Shown: positions 1 through 8,382 of the stretch, one piece after another
Position numbering within the stretch: the stretch's first letter is position 1
How the letters are laid out: the number at the start of each line of letters is the position of its first letter
Origin: Tistrella mobilis
GTDB lineage: Bacteria > Pseudomonadota > Alphaproteobacteria > Tistrellales > Tistrellaceae
Assembly: GCF_039634785.1 (NCBI RefSeq)
Contig: NZ_JBBIAB010000026.1
Location: 1-64,000 of the forward strand
DNA length: 64,000 bases
Direction of reading: 5' to 3'
Translations under genes and position numbers: made by a program
Notes under the pieces: model-generated
Seen by the model: the letters and a program-made list of their open reading frames with translations, nothing else
Database searches by the model: none
Told to the model about the DNA's origin: nothing

Positions 1-43
1 GCGGGTCGGGCACTTGGCGCAGGATGGTGATCAGAGATGGCAT
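1..43 (-). CDS. Probable IS transposase, N-terminus only (runs off the left edge)
   Basis: An ATG at 43 reading leftward gives MPSLITILRQVPDP before the window ends. It is preceded by a strong AAGGAGG ribosome site. The VPDP stretch near the N-terminus resembles ISAs1-type (DDE_Tnp_1-associated) transposases, recalled by eye from 14 residues only. The start lies just inside a sequence that recurs, inverted, at the other edge of the window, which fits a multicopy insertion sequence. It could instead be an unrelated gene that shares a leader; only the sequence beyond position 1 would settle it. Confidence 0.5.
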   Translation of the reverse strand, partial: MPSLITILRQVPDP

Positions 44-44
44 C

Positions 45-61
45 GGTTCCTCCTTGGAACC
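45..61 (-). promoter_or_regulatory. Hairpin covering the transposase ribosome-binding site
   Basis: On the minus strand GGTTCC-AAGGA-GGAACC is a perfect 6-bp stem with a 5-nt loop. The AAGGAGG Shine-Dalgarno lies in the loop and 3' arm, just before the ATG at 43. Folding in a read-through transcript would hide the ribosome site. IS10 and IS50 are known to use comparable protection against outside transcription; the function here is inference. Confidence 0.55.
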
Positions 62-122
62 GAATAAAGAATCCATCTTTGACCATTCCGCTACCCGGGA
101 TTTTCAAATGCGATTCCCCTGG
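59..122 (-). mobile_element. Left copy of the inverted end sequence (probable IS terminus and leader)
   Basis: These 64 bp match the reverse complement of 63936-64000 except for one substitution (near 83) and one single-base indel in a G run. On the minus strand it begins CCAGGGGAATCGC, runs into AT-rich sequence unlike the flanking 70%-GC DNA, and leads into the ribosome site and ATG at 43. The outer boundary is probably near 121-123, where similarity to the other copy stops. Confidence 0.7.
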
Positions 123-154
123 GGTGATACCAGATTGGTCGGTTTCAAGGCGGA

Positions 155-1408
155 TCAGCTCTTCCTTCCCGCATTTCTCGCCCCCACCGGCAGCAGCTCG
201 ACCAGGGCGGCGGCGATGATGCGGGTGGCGCGGCGGAGGTCGTCGAGGGTGATGCGTTCATCGGCGCGGTGGCCGTGGGCGTCCTCGGGGTCGCGGGGGC
301 CGGCGCCATAGGTGACGGTGGGGATGCCGGCGGCGGCGTAGTGGCGGGCATCCGAATAGAGGGCCGAGCTGCTCTCGACCACCTCTTCGCCCATTTCCCG
401 CGTGGCGGCGCGGCGGATCGCTGCCGACAGCCGGGCGATGTCGCCCACGGGGGTGAGGGGGCGGGCGAGCAGCAGGCGCGTGCAGTGGGTCTTGAGCGCA
501 CCGGCCCCGGCGCCGGTCCGTTCGACCAGGCGGATCAGCTCGGCCTCCACCGCTTCGGGATCTTCATCGGGGGTGATACGGCGGTCGATCACGAAGCGGG
601 CGCGGTCGGCGACCATGTTGGGGTTGGTGCCGGCGGCAAGGCTGCCGATCACCAGCGGCGGACCGCCGTCGGCGGCGAGCCGGTCGCGCAACTCGTAGAC
701 CGCCTGCATGATCCGCAGCGCCGCCTCGATCGCATCTGCGCCGCTTTCGGGCCGGGCGGCATGGGCGGAGCGGCCCTCCACCGTCACCTCCAGATGCAGA
801 CAGCCGTTCTGCCGGGTGCCGACCGCGTAAGAGCCGCCCGAGCAGATCGCGAAATCGGGCCGGGTTTTCCGCCGCTCCAGGATCAGCGGCGGCCCGACCT
901 CGCCGCCGCTTTCCTCGTCCCAGGTCAGATGCAGCTCGATCGTGCCGCCGAGGCTGAGGCCGGCCTGTCTGATCGCCCTGAGCGCCAGCGCATAGGCGAC
1001 GATGTCGGATTTGGCGACCGCGGCGCCCCGGCCATACATCCGCCCGCCGCGGACCACGGCGGCATAGGGTTCGACCGACCAGCCATGGCCCGGCGGCGGG
1101 ACGTCGCCATGGGCCACGAGCGCGATGGTGGGGCCGGGGCCGAATTCCGCGCGCACGATCAGGTTGGGGGCGGCGGCGACGCCGACGGCCCCGAAGGCCG
1201 CTTCGGGCACGGGCACGCGCTCCACCTCGAAGCCCAGCGTCTCCAGCCAGCCGGCGGTGACCTCGGCGATGGCGGTGCAGTCGCCGGGCGGCGCGTCGGA
1301 GGGCGTGCGCACCAGTTCGGAGAGGAAGTCGATCGCGGTCTCGTGGTTGCGGTCGACGATCCCGGCGAGGCGGGCGGTATCGGTGCTGGGACTGGCTGGC
1401 ACGCTCAC
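155..1408 (-). CDS. M20 family metallopeptidase (ArgE/DapE/carboxypeptidase G2 type)
   Basis: This is a cytoplasmic zinc hydrolase of 417 residues, the usual length for M20 amidohydrolases that remove acyl or amino-acid groups from small peptides or N-acyl amino acids. The first metal ligand is in HGDV (H100, D102) and the catalytic and metal glutamates are E165-E166 in WDEESGGE. A conserved C-terminal metal region reads SDARHYAAAGIPTVTYG. I chose the GTG at 1408 because AAGGAG sits nine bases upstream; the frame stays open to 1714, but only through the coding region of the next gene. It lies 32 bp after the EamA transporter gene on the same strand, so the two probably form an operon, with the transporter moving a substrate or product. 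The substrate cannot be read from sequence. Confidence 0.88.
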   Translation of the reverse strand: MSVPASPSTDTARLAGIVDRNHETAIDFLSELVRTPSDAPPGDCTAIAEVTAGWLETLGFEVERVPVPEAAFGAVGVAAAPNLIVRAEFGPGPTIALVAHGDVPPPGHGWSVEPYAAVVRGGRMYGRGAAVAKSDIVAYALALRAIRQAGLSLGGTIELHLTWDEESGGEVGPPLILERRKTRPDFAICSGGSYAVGTRQNGCLHLEVTVEGRSAHAARPESGADAIEAALRIMQAVYELRDRLAADGGPPLVIGSLAAGTNPNMVADRARFVIDRRITPDEDPEAVEAELIRLVERTGAGAGALKTHCTRLLLARPLTPVGDIARLSAAIRRAATREMGEEVVESSSALYSDARHYAAAGIPTVTYGAGPRDPEDAHGHRADERITLDDLRRATRIIAAALVELLPVGARNAGRKS

Positions 1409-1440
1409 GGCTCGGGGCTCCTTGAAGATGGCCTGCCCCT

Positions 1441-2376
1441 TCAACGCCGGCGCAGCCTGAGCCGTTCCCCGAAAGCGAGATAGAGCCCGGCCGCGACCAC
1501 GATCGCGGCCCCGGTCAGCGTCCACTGATCGGGCAGATGGCCGAAGATCACGAAGCCGACCGCGGTCGCCCAGATCAGCTGGGTGTAGCTGAAGGGCGAG
1601 ATCAGCGAGGCAGGGGCGAGGCGGAGCGCCGAGATCAGCGCCAGATGCCCCAAGGCGCCGAACAGGCCGAGCAGCGCCATCATCACCCAGGTGCGGGCAT
1701 CCACCGGCGCCCAATAGAACGGCACCGCGATCGAGGTGAGCGTGAAGCCGAACAGGGCGGCATAGAACAGCCCGACCAGCGGCCCGTCATAGGGCGAGAT
1801 CTGGCGGGTGATGATCTGATAGACCGCGAAGCTGAGCGCCATGGCGAAGGCATAAAGAATGCCGGGGTCGAGATTGCCCGGATCGGGGCGCACGGCGATG
1901 AGCGCGCCCCCCAGCCCGAGCAGCACCGCCGCCCAGCGCTTCGGGCCGATCGCTTCGCCGAGGAGCGGCCCCGACATCAGGGTCACCATCAGCGGCGCCG
2001 TGAAATTCACCGCATAGAGCTGGGTGAGCGGCAGGCGGTGCACGGCCAGATAGGCGAAGACGGTCGACGAGATCAGCAGGGCCGAACGGGCGAGCTGACG
2101 GCCGGGCACGCGGGTGGAGATCATCCGCCTGAGCCCGAAAACCGGGATCAGCGGCAGCATCCACAGCAGATGGAAGCCATAGCGCGCCCAGACCAGCTGC
2201 GGCACCGGCTGGGTTTCCGAGAGCAGTTTGGCGATGGTGTCCATGGCCACGAACTGGCCCACCGCCACGATCATCAGGCCGATGCCCTTCAGACGGTCTA
2301 GCGACGGGTTGGAGGCCGCGAGCGACTGCGTTCCGACCGGCTCCGGGCCGGCGGGCGGGGTGGGGGTCGTGGTCAT
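1441..2376 (-). CDS. EamA/DMT-family transporter
   Basis: This 311-residue inner-membrane protein has about ten hydrophobic segments in two EamA (DUF6) halves, the standard drug/metabolite transporter layout. Examples are GIGLMIVAVGQFVAMDTIAK near the N-terminus and the second-half core around SLISPFSYTQLIWA. Paralogues export amino acids, nucleobases or other small metabolites; the substrate here is unknown. The ATG at 2376 is the first Met before the hydrophobic part and follows a short soluble N-terminus rich in Pro and Thr; no strong ribosome site is visible. It is the first gene of the leftward pair with the M20 peptidase and diverges from the cytochrome gene across about 250 bp that must hold both promoters. 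Confidence 0.9.
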   Translation of the reverse strand: MTTTPTPPAGPEPVGTQSLAASNPSLDRLKGIGLMIVAVGQFVAMDTIAKLLSETQPVPQLVWARYGFHLLWMLPLIPVFGLRRMISTRVPGRQLARSALLISSTVFAYLAVHRLPLTQLYAVNFTAPLMVTLMSGPLLGEAIGPKRWAAVLLGLGGALIAVRPDPGNLDPGILYAFAMALSFAVYQIITRQISPYDGPLVGLFYAALFGFTLTSIAVPFYWAPVDARTWVMMALLGLFGALGHLALISALRLAPASLISPFSYTQLIWATAVGFVIFGHLPDQWTLTGAAIVVAAGLYLAFGERLRLRRR

Positions 2377-2628
2377 TGTCGGAACCGATCTGGCGCAGGG
2401 TCCGCAGTGCGGAGAAAGATGGTCCGCCAAGCTTGCCGGGGATCGGCGGCCAGGTACAGCGCTTCGTCCGCAAGGGTCCATGATCCGACACCGGACCGGC
2501 ATCCACCGGTGTTTACGCAGGATCTTCAATCCACGCGCCGACAAAGCCGGACTGGTGCATACTGCATCCCAACCGGTCGCACGGGATGACGACGGCCGGA
2601 AAGGGGATGTGATGGGTGGGGTGATGTG

Positions 2629-3522
2629 ATGGCACATGTGACGAGACGCGTGCGGGCGGGTGTCGCGGCGATCGCCGTGGCGCTGGCTCTGGTGAGCCTG
2701 CCGCCGGTGGCGGCCAGGCTGAATGCCGCCGAGGTGCCGGCGGTGAGCTTCACGATCGAGGGCCGGGCGTTTTCGCTGGATCGCGAGGCCCTGCTGAAGC
2801 GGCCCGATCTGACCGTGATCGATGTGCCGGACGATGTCTCCTATCACCGGCCCATGCGCTACAAGGCGGTGCCGCTGGCGCCGATCCTGGCCGATCACGG
2901 CCTGGCGGCCGACGACCATCTGGAGGTGGCGGCGCTGGACGGTTTCGTAGCCCAGCTGCCGGCGGCCCTGGTGCTGGAAACCCGCCCCGACCGCGCCCGG
3001 GCCTGGCTGGCGCTGTCCACGGCGGATGGCCCCACGGCGGGTGGTGATTGGCCGACCCTGCCCGACAAGGATGCCGATCCGGGCCCGTTCTATGTGGTGT
3101 GGACCAATGCGGCGGCGAGCGGGGTGACCCAGGAGCAATGGCCCTATCAGGTGGCGAGCTTCACCGCCACCGTGCCGCTGCTGGACCGTTTCCCGCCGAT
3201 GCGGGTGGCGGAGACGCTGCCGGCCGATGCGCCGGAGCGGAAGGGCGAGCAGGTCTTCGCGGTGCAGTGCGCCGCCTGCCACAAGATCAACGGTGCCGGC
3301 CCGGCCGAGCTGGGCCCCGATCTGAACCTGCCGATGAACCCGACCGAGTACGTCCAGCCGGCAGCGCTGAAGAAATTGATCCGCAATACGAAATCGGTGC
3401 GCAGCTGGCCGGGATCGGTGATGCCGGCCTTTTCTGCCGACGAGCTGAGCGATGCCGATATCGACCATATCGTGGCCTATCTGACCCATATGGCCGGCCG
3501 CAAGGCCGGGCCCGCGAAGTGA
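2629..3522 (+). CDS. Periplasmic c-type cytochrome with N-terminal molybdopterin-oxidoreductase-like domain
   Basis: The 297-residue precursor starts with a clear Sec signal (VRAGVAAIAVALALVSLPPV). Residues about 40-190 resemble the small Oxidored_molyb fold (phrases like LKWPD-type loops, FYVVWTNA), but I see no obvious cofactor cysteine. The C-terminal 90 residues are a cytochrome c: haem attachment C214-A-A-C217-H218 and a likely axial methionine at M265 in VMPAF. Two-domain proteins of this kind carry electrons in the periplasm, often for a dehydrogenase encoded elsewhere. ATG 2629 is preferred over the overlapping GTG at 2626. It lies 107 bp before the exporter operon on the same strand and could share transcripts with it; a functional link is not evident. 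Confidence 0.85.
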   Translation: MAHVTRRVRAGVAAIAVALALVSLPPVAARLNAAEVPAVSFTIEGRAFSLDREALLKRPDLTVIDVPDDVSYHRPMRYKAVPLAPILADHGLAADDHLEVAALDGFVAQLPAALVLETRPDRARAWLALSTADGPTAGGDWPTLPDKDADPGPFYVVWTNAAASGVTQEQWPYQVASFTATVPLLDRFPPMRVAETLPADAPERKGEQVFAVQCAACHKINGAGPAELGPDLNLPMNPTEYVQPAALKKLIRNTKSVRSWPGSVMPAFSADELSDADIDHIVAYLTHMAGRKAGPAK

Positions 3523-3629
3523 CCATGGCGGCCGAGGGGCGTGGCGCGCCTGCGCCAACAGGCGTAGGCTGACCCGGCGCGCGGGCGACAGGGACGGCGC
3601 CGGAATAACAGTCAGGGGCGGTTGAGGGA

Positions 3630-4583
3630 ATGCAGCTTCGGAACGCAATGCGGGCCCGTCGGATGGTGGCCGGAGCCGCGGTGGCGGCGGCTCTGGTGAC
3701 GATGGCAACCCTTGCGGCGGCACAGACCGGGCTGCCGCCCCTTTCTGCGGGTGGGGCGTCTTCGGGTGGGGGCGAAACCACGGCCGCGCCCCGCCAGCTG
3801 CCGCCGATCCTGTCGGCCGCCCCGGTGCCGGGGCCGGTAAAGACCGGGCCGGATGCGCCGTCGCCCGAAGCCGCGCGCGGCGTGCTGGAGCCGGCGGCGG
3901 AGGCGGTGATTTCGGCCGAGATCGCCGGGCGGATCGTCGATCTGCCGGTGACCGAAGGCGCGGACTTTGCCAAAGGCGCCCTGCTGGTGCGGTTCGACTG
4001 CACGCTCTACGAGGCCCAGCTGGCCCAGGCCCGTGCCCAGGCGGCAGGGGCCAAGGCCGCACTCGACAACGCCCGCAGCCTGGCGAAGCTTCAGTCGATC
4101 GGCGTGCTGGACGTGCAGCTGGCCGAGGCGAAGCTGGCCGAGGCATCGGCCGCCATCCGGCTGAGTTCCGCCACGGTGGAACGCTGCCGGATCGAGGCGC
4201 CCTATGCCGGCCGGGTGGTGCGCCGCCTGGCGCAGCCGGCCGAAGGCGTCGCCGCCGGTGACGACCTGCTGGCGATCGTCTCGGACGGGCTGCCGCGCAT
4301 CCGGCTGATCGTGCCCTCCACCTGGCTGGCCTGGCTGGTGCCCGGCATGCCGTTCGATTTCGCGGTCGACGAGACCGGCGGCACGGTCAAGGCGCAGGTC
4401 ACCGCCATCGGTGCCCGGGTCGATCAGGTGTCGCAGACCGTGCCGGTGCTGGCGGCGATCGAGGGGAAACCGACCGATCTGCTGCCGGGCATGAGCGGGA
4501 CCGCCCGTTTCGACCCTGCCGCACGGCCCGCCGGCCCCGCCGAGCCCGTACCGCAGGCCAAGCCGCAAGGGACGCCGAAATGA
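3630..4583 (+). CDS. Periplasmic adaptor (HlyD/RND membrane-fusion protein)
   Basis: This 317-residue protein has an N-terminal signal or anchor (MVAGAAVAAALVTMATLAAA) followed by a Pro/Gly-rich linker. It then has a split lipoyl/barrel-sandwich domain with a helical hairpin between (YEAQLAQARAQAAGAKAALD; return strand IEAPYAGRVVRR), the plan of membrane-fusion proteins. It is short for the family, with little C-terminal membrane-proximal domain. Such proteins bridge an inner-membrane exporter to a TolC-type channel. Its stop overlaps the next start by four bases (ATGA), so the gene is translationally coupled to 4580-6130. It is the first gene of a three-gene operon dedicated, by context, to exporting the giant surface protein. 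Confidence 0.88.
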   Translation: MQLRNAMRARRMVAGAAVAAALVTMATLAAAQTGLPPLSAGGASSGGGETTAAPRQLPPILSAAPVPGPVKTGPDAPSPEAARGVLEPAAEAVISAEIAGRIVDLPVTEGADFAKGALLVRFDCTLYEAQLAQARAQAAGAKAALDNARSLAKLQSIGVLDVQLAEAKLAEASAAIRLSSATVERCRIEAPYAGRVVRRLAQPAEGVAAGDDLLAIVSDGLPRIRLIVPSTWLAWLVPGMPFDFAVDETGGTVKAQVTAIGARVDQVSQTVPVLAAIEGKPTDLLPGMSGTARFDPAARPAGPAEPVPQAKPQGTPK

Positions 4584-6130
4584 ACGCCGATCCCCGGCCG
4601 CAGCCGCCCAAGATCGATCTGCAGAAGCTGGCCGCCGCGGCGGCGAAGCCGGGTGCATCTGCCGCCGGTGGAGTGGCCGCCGGGGGAGCGGCAGCCGATC
4701 CGGCGCGCGGCCGGTCGGCGATCCTGTTCTCGATCATGCTGTCGCTGGAACGCGCCGCCCGGCGCGCGCCGGATGTGCAGAGCCTGCGCTATGTGATCGT
4801 CAACGAAACCCGCCGTCTGCTGCCCTATCGCCAGGCGGCGCTTGCCGAGGGCGCGATCCGCCCGAAACCCGTCGCCCTGTCGGACGTGCCGGGGGTGGAG
4901 CGCACGGCGCCCTATGTCACCTGGCTGGAACGGGTGCTGGGCCATCTGGCCGCCGCCCATCGCGACCAGGTGAAGGCGCTGAAGGCGGCGCCGGCGCCTG
5001 CACCGGCGGCACAGCCGCTGGCCGGAGCCGCACCGGCGCCGGCGCCCGAGGCCGAGCTGCTGAAGCCGCGGCTGGTGACGCCCGCCGATCTGCCGCAGGA
5101 ACTGGCCGAGGCCTGGCCGGAGCTGGCCGCCCCCCATGCGCTGCTCTGCCCGCTAGCCGATCGCGAGGGCCAGGTGCGCGGCTGGCTGTGGCTGGCCCGC
5201 GATACCGGTTTCGCCCCCGCCGATCAGGTGCTGGCCGCCCAGCTGGCCGATGCCTATGCCCATGCCTGGCTGGCGCTGGCCGGCCGCGGTGCCGGTCGGC
5301 GGCGGCTGCCGCGGCCGCGCTGGCTGGTGCTGGGGCTGGTGGCGGCCGCCGTTGCCGCCGGCTTCATTCCGGTGCCGCAAAGCGTGCTGGCGCCGGCCGA
5401 GGTGTCGGCCAGCGATCCGGCGACCGTCGCCTCGCCGCTGGACGGGGTGGTGCAGGCGATCGAGGTGCAGCCCAACCAGCGGGTCGAGGCCGGCGACCTG
5501 CTGCTGACGCTTGATCCGACCAATCTTCAGGCCGAGGTGGCGGTGGCACGGCGCACGCTGGAAATCGCCGAGGCCGAACTGCGCCGCGCGCGCCAGGGTG
5601 CCTTCAACGACCGCGATGCCGGCGCACAGATCGCCCTGCTGGAAGCCCGCGCCCGGCTGCGCCAGGCGGAGCTGGAGTATGCCGAACAGCGCCTGGCCAG
5701 GGTGGAGGTGCGTGCCGAACGCCCGGGCATCGTGCTGTTCACCCGCGCCGACGACTGGATCGGCCGGCCGGTGCAGACCGGCCAGCGGATCATGACCATC
5801 GCCGATCCGTCCCGGGCCGAGATCCGCGTGGAACTGCCGGTGGGCGAGGCGATCCGGCTGGAGCCGGGCGCGCCGGTGCAGCTGTTCCTGGATGCCCGGC
5901 CGCTGGAGCCGGTGGCCGGGCGGATGACCAGCCTGAGCTATACGGCTGAGCAGACCCCGGGCGGCATTCTGGCCTATGAGCTGAAGGCCCGGCTGGACCA
6001 GCCGGCGGGGGAGGCCCTGCCCAGGGTGGGGCTGCGCGGCACCGCCAAGGTCTATGGCGCGGATGTGCCGCTGGCCTTCTATCTGTTCCGCAGGCCGCTG
6101 GCGGCGCTGCGCCAGCATACCGGGTTCTAG
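4580..6130 (+). CDS. HlyD-type adaptor with a GAF-like cytoplasmic N-terminus
   Basis: The 516 residues fall into three parts. Residues 1-240 are soluble and look like a divergent GAF-like domain: RRLLPYRQAAL near residue 80 and the closing strand GQVRGWLWLAR near 200, split by an Ala/Pro-rich insert at about 135-160. One membrane span lies at about 246-262. A periplasmic HlyD portion follows: lipoyl half TVASPLDGVVQAIEVQPNQ, coiled helices, then RPGIVLFTRADDWIGRPV. The cytoplasmic domain suggests that ligand, partner or redox status could gate the exporter; that is inference. It overlaps the upstream adaptor by 4 bp and is 3 bp from the M50 gene. Relatives are often annotated simply as HlyD or efflux adaptor proteins. 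Confidence 0.85.
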   Translation: MNADPRPQPPKIDLQKLAAAAAKPGASAAGGVAAGGAAADPARGRSAILFSIMLSLERAARRAPDVQSLRYVIVNETRRLLPYRQAALAEGAIRPKPVALSDVPGVERTAPYVTWLERVLGHLAAAHRDQVKALKAAPAPAPAAQPLAGAAPAPAPEAELLKPRLVTPADLPQELAEAWPELAAPHALLCPLADREGQVRGWLWLARDTGFAPADQVLAAQLADAYAHAWLALAGRGAGRRRLPRPRWLVLGLVAAAVAAGFIPVPQSVLAPAEVSASDPATVASPLDGVVQAIEVQPNQRVEAGDLLLTLDPTNLQAEVAVARRTLEIAEAELRRARQGAFNDRDAGAQIALLEARARLRQAELEYAEQRLARVEVRAERPGIVLFTRADDWIGRPVQTGQRIMTIADPSRAEIRVELPVGEAIRLEPGAPVQLFLDARPLEPVAGRMTSLSYTAEQTPGGILAYELKARLDQPAGEALPRVGLRGTAKVYGADVPLAFYLFRRPLAALRQHTGF

Positions 6131-6133
6131 GCC

Positions 6134-8326
6134 ATGGTCGCATCCGTTCAGGGCAGCGCGCCGGGGGGGCCGACCATCTCGTTCGGGGGCGGCGCGGGCG
6201 GCCAGCAGCAGGCCAAGCCGGTACCGCGGCTGCGCGAGGATCTGAAACTGCTGCCGGGCCCCACCGATCTGGACGGCAGCCCCAGCTGGACGATCCTGGA
6301 TCCGGCGCGCGGGCGCTATTACAGCCTGTCGCCCCAGGCGGTGGCGCTGCTGGGCGCCTGGGATCAGGGCATGCCCGACAGGGTTCTGGCCCGGGCCATG
6401 GCCGCCTCTCGCCTGCCGCTGGAGCTGAGCGATGTGGACGAGCTGGCCCGTTTCCTGATCGCCAACAATCTGGTCGCGGGCGACGAGCCGGGGATGAGCG
6501 GCAGCTATCTTCGCCAGCGCAAGGCCGCGAAGCGCAGCGCCTTTTCCTGGATGCTGCACAATTATCTGTTCGTGCGCGTGCCGCTGGTCCGCCCCGATAT
6601 GTGGCTGGACGGGCTGACGCCGCTTGGCCGGATGATGTTCTCCAAAGGGGCGGGGCTTACCCTGCTCACTCTGGTCGCCGTCGCGCTTTATCTGGTCGGG
6701 CGGCAGTGGGATGTGTTCCTGCACACCTTCACCAGCTTCCTGACGCTTGAAGGGGCGGTGTGGTTCGGCCTGGCGATGGTCGTGGCCAAGGTGCTGCACG
6801 AAATGGGCCACGCCCTGGCCGCCAAGCGCTTCGGCTGCCGGGTGCATTCCATGGGCGTCGCCCTGCTGGTGATGATGCCGGTGCTTTATACCGATGTCAG
6901 CGACGCCTGGCGGCTGCCGGAACGCCACCGGCGGCTGATCATCGGTGCCGCCGGCATGGCGGTGGAGCTGGGCATCGCCGCAATCGCCACCATTCTTTGG
7001 ACGATGATGCCCGACGGGCCGGCACGCTCGGCGGTGTTCTTTCTGGCGGCGGTGTCGTGGTTCATGACCCTGCTGGTCAATCTGAATCCGCTGATGCGCT
7101 TCGACGGCTATTACCTGCTGTCGGATCTGATCGGCGTGCGCAACCTGCAGGGCCGCGGCTTCGCGCTGGCCCGCTGGCATCTGCGCGAAACCCTGTTCGG
7201 CCTGGGGCGCGAGCCGCCGGAAGTGCTGCCGCCGCGCACCCGCCACGCCGTGCTGCTTTATGCCTATGGCGCCTGGATCTGGCGGTTCTTCCTGTTCCTG
7301 GGCATCGCGGTGCTGGTCTATCACGCCTTCTTCAAGGTGCTGGGCATCATGCTGGCGGCGGTGGAGGTGTGCTGGTTCCTGGCGATGCCGGCGCTGCGCG
7401 AAATCGGCGAATGGTGGAAGGCGAGGGACGAGATGCGGATGAACCGGGCCATGGCCCGCAGCCTGGCGGTGCTGGCGCTGCTGATCGGGCTCGCCTTCGT
7501 GCCCTGGCAGGGCGATATCGGCCTGCCGGCGATGCTGGAGGCATCGGCCAGCCCGCGGCTGCATCCGCCGGCACCGGCACGGGTGGTGGAGGTGCCAGTG
7601 GCGGCAGGGGCGCGCGTGACCGCCGGCCAGCCGGTGGTGGTGCTCGACAACCCCGATCTGGACCGGAAGATCGAGATGATCCGCCTGGAGCTGGACGTGA
7701 CCCAGAGGCTGATCCAGCGCCAGGCCGCCAGCGCCGCCACCGCCGCCGAGGTGGGTGTGCTGGAAGGGCGGCTGGCCGCCCGGCTGGCGGAGCTGGACGG
7801 GCTGATGGCAGAGCGCGCCCGGCTGGTGGTGCGCGCGCCGCAGGACGGCATCTTCCGCGACCCGCCGGCCGATCTGATGCCGGGATTGTGGGTGTCCCCC
7901 GCACGGGTGCTGGGGCTGGTGGTCGCCGCCGAGGGCGGGCGGATCGAGGCCTATGTCCGGGGCGAGGATCTGCCGCGGCTGCAGGTCGGCGCCCGCGGCC
8001 GGTTCGTGACCGACGACCCCGCGCGCGACCCGCTGCCGGTGGTGGTGACGGCCGTGTCCGAAACGGCCGTCGATGCCCTGGATCAGCCGGCCCTGGCCAG
8101 CCAGAATGGCGGGCCGATCGCCACCGAGCTGGATCACGAGCGCCGCCCCGTGCCGCGCGGCGCAGTCTATCGGGTGTGGCTGGAACCCGATGCCGGCGCC
8201 GGGCTGCCCGCCGGCCAGACGCTGGCCCTGCGGGGCATGGTGCGGATCGACGCACCGGCGGAAAGCTTCGCCGCCAGCCTGTGGCGCCGGGTGATCGCCG
8301 TCGCCATCCGCGAAAGCGGCTTCTGA
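6134..8326 (+). CDS. PqqD-like / M50 site-2-protease-like / HlyD fusion membrane protein
   Basis: This is a 730-residue inner-membrane protein. Residues about 35-110 resemble a PqqD-like peptide-binding domain. A multi-span M50 region follows with an intact zinc motif H222-E-M-G-H226 and a downstream N318-P-L-M-R-F-D324-G that supplies the third ligand in site-2 proteases. More membrane spans run to about residue 455. From about 480 onward there is a periplasmic lipoyl/HlyD module with a helical hairpin (EMIRLELDVTQRLIQRQA) and return strand RAPQDGIFRDPPADLM. This domain order is known from uncharacterised putative peptide zinc metalloproteases. With two further adaptors before it and no ABC ATPase anywhere near, it is the likely inner-membrane core of the export machine and may also process the cargo. 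ATG 6134 follows the previous stop after 3 bp. Confidence 0.87.
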   Translation: MVASVQGSAPGGPTISFGGGAGGQQQAKPVPRLREDLKLLPGPTDLDGSPSWTILDPARGRYYSLSPQAVALLGAWDQGMPDRVLARAMAASRLPLELSDVDELARFLIANNLVAGDEPGMSGSYLRQRKAAKRSAFSWMLHNYLFVRVPLVRPDMWLDGLTPLGRMMFSKGAGLTLLTLVAVALYLVGRQWDVFLHTFTSFLTLEGAVWFGLAMVVAKVLHEMGHALAAKRFGCRVHSMGVALLVMMPVLYTDVSDAWRLPERHRRLIIGAAGMAVELGIAAIATILWTMMPDGPARSAVFFLAAVSWFMTLLVNLNPLMRFDGYYLLSDLIGVRNLQGRGFALARWHLRETLFGLGREPPEVLPPRTRHAVLLYAYGAWIWRFFLFLGIAVLVYHAFFKVLGIMLAAVEVCWFLAMPALREIGEWWKARDEMRMNRAMARSLAVLALLIGLAFVPWQGDIGLPAMLEASASPRLHPPAPARVVEVPVAAGARVTAGQPVVVLDNPDLDRKIEMIRLELDVTQRLIQRQAASAATAAEVGVLEGRLAARLAELDGLMAERARLVVRAPQDGIFRDPPADLMPGLWVSPARVLGLVVAAEGGRIEAYVRGEDLPRLQVGARGRFVTDDPARDPLPVVVTAVSETAVDALDQPALASQNGGPIATELDHERRPVPRGAVYRVWLEPDAGAGLPAGQTLALRGMVRIDAPAESFAASLWRRVIAVAIRESGF

Positions 8327-8353
8327 TCCGCATATCCGAGGGGCGACGAAAAA

Positions 8354-8382
8354 AGCGCGGCAGGACGCATGTCCGCCGCGCT
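8354..8382 (-). terminator. Hairpin with T-run on the minus strand
   Basis: AGCGCGG and CCGCGCT pair, with an inner GGAC/GTCC stem and a GCAT loop. Read leftward, the stem is followed by a run of six T. Read rightward, it lies just after the exporter operon stop (8326) but without a T-run. It probably stops convergent or antisense transcription and may also protect the 3' end of the operon mRNA. Confidence 0.55.

Noticed and set aside
1441-4146. Long leftward open frame extending the EamA gene to 901 residues
   Set aside because: Everything upstream of 2376 is antisense to the cytochrome and adaptor genes and is Pro/Arg-rich low complexity.
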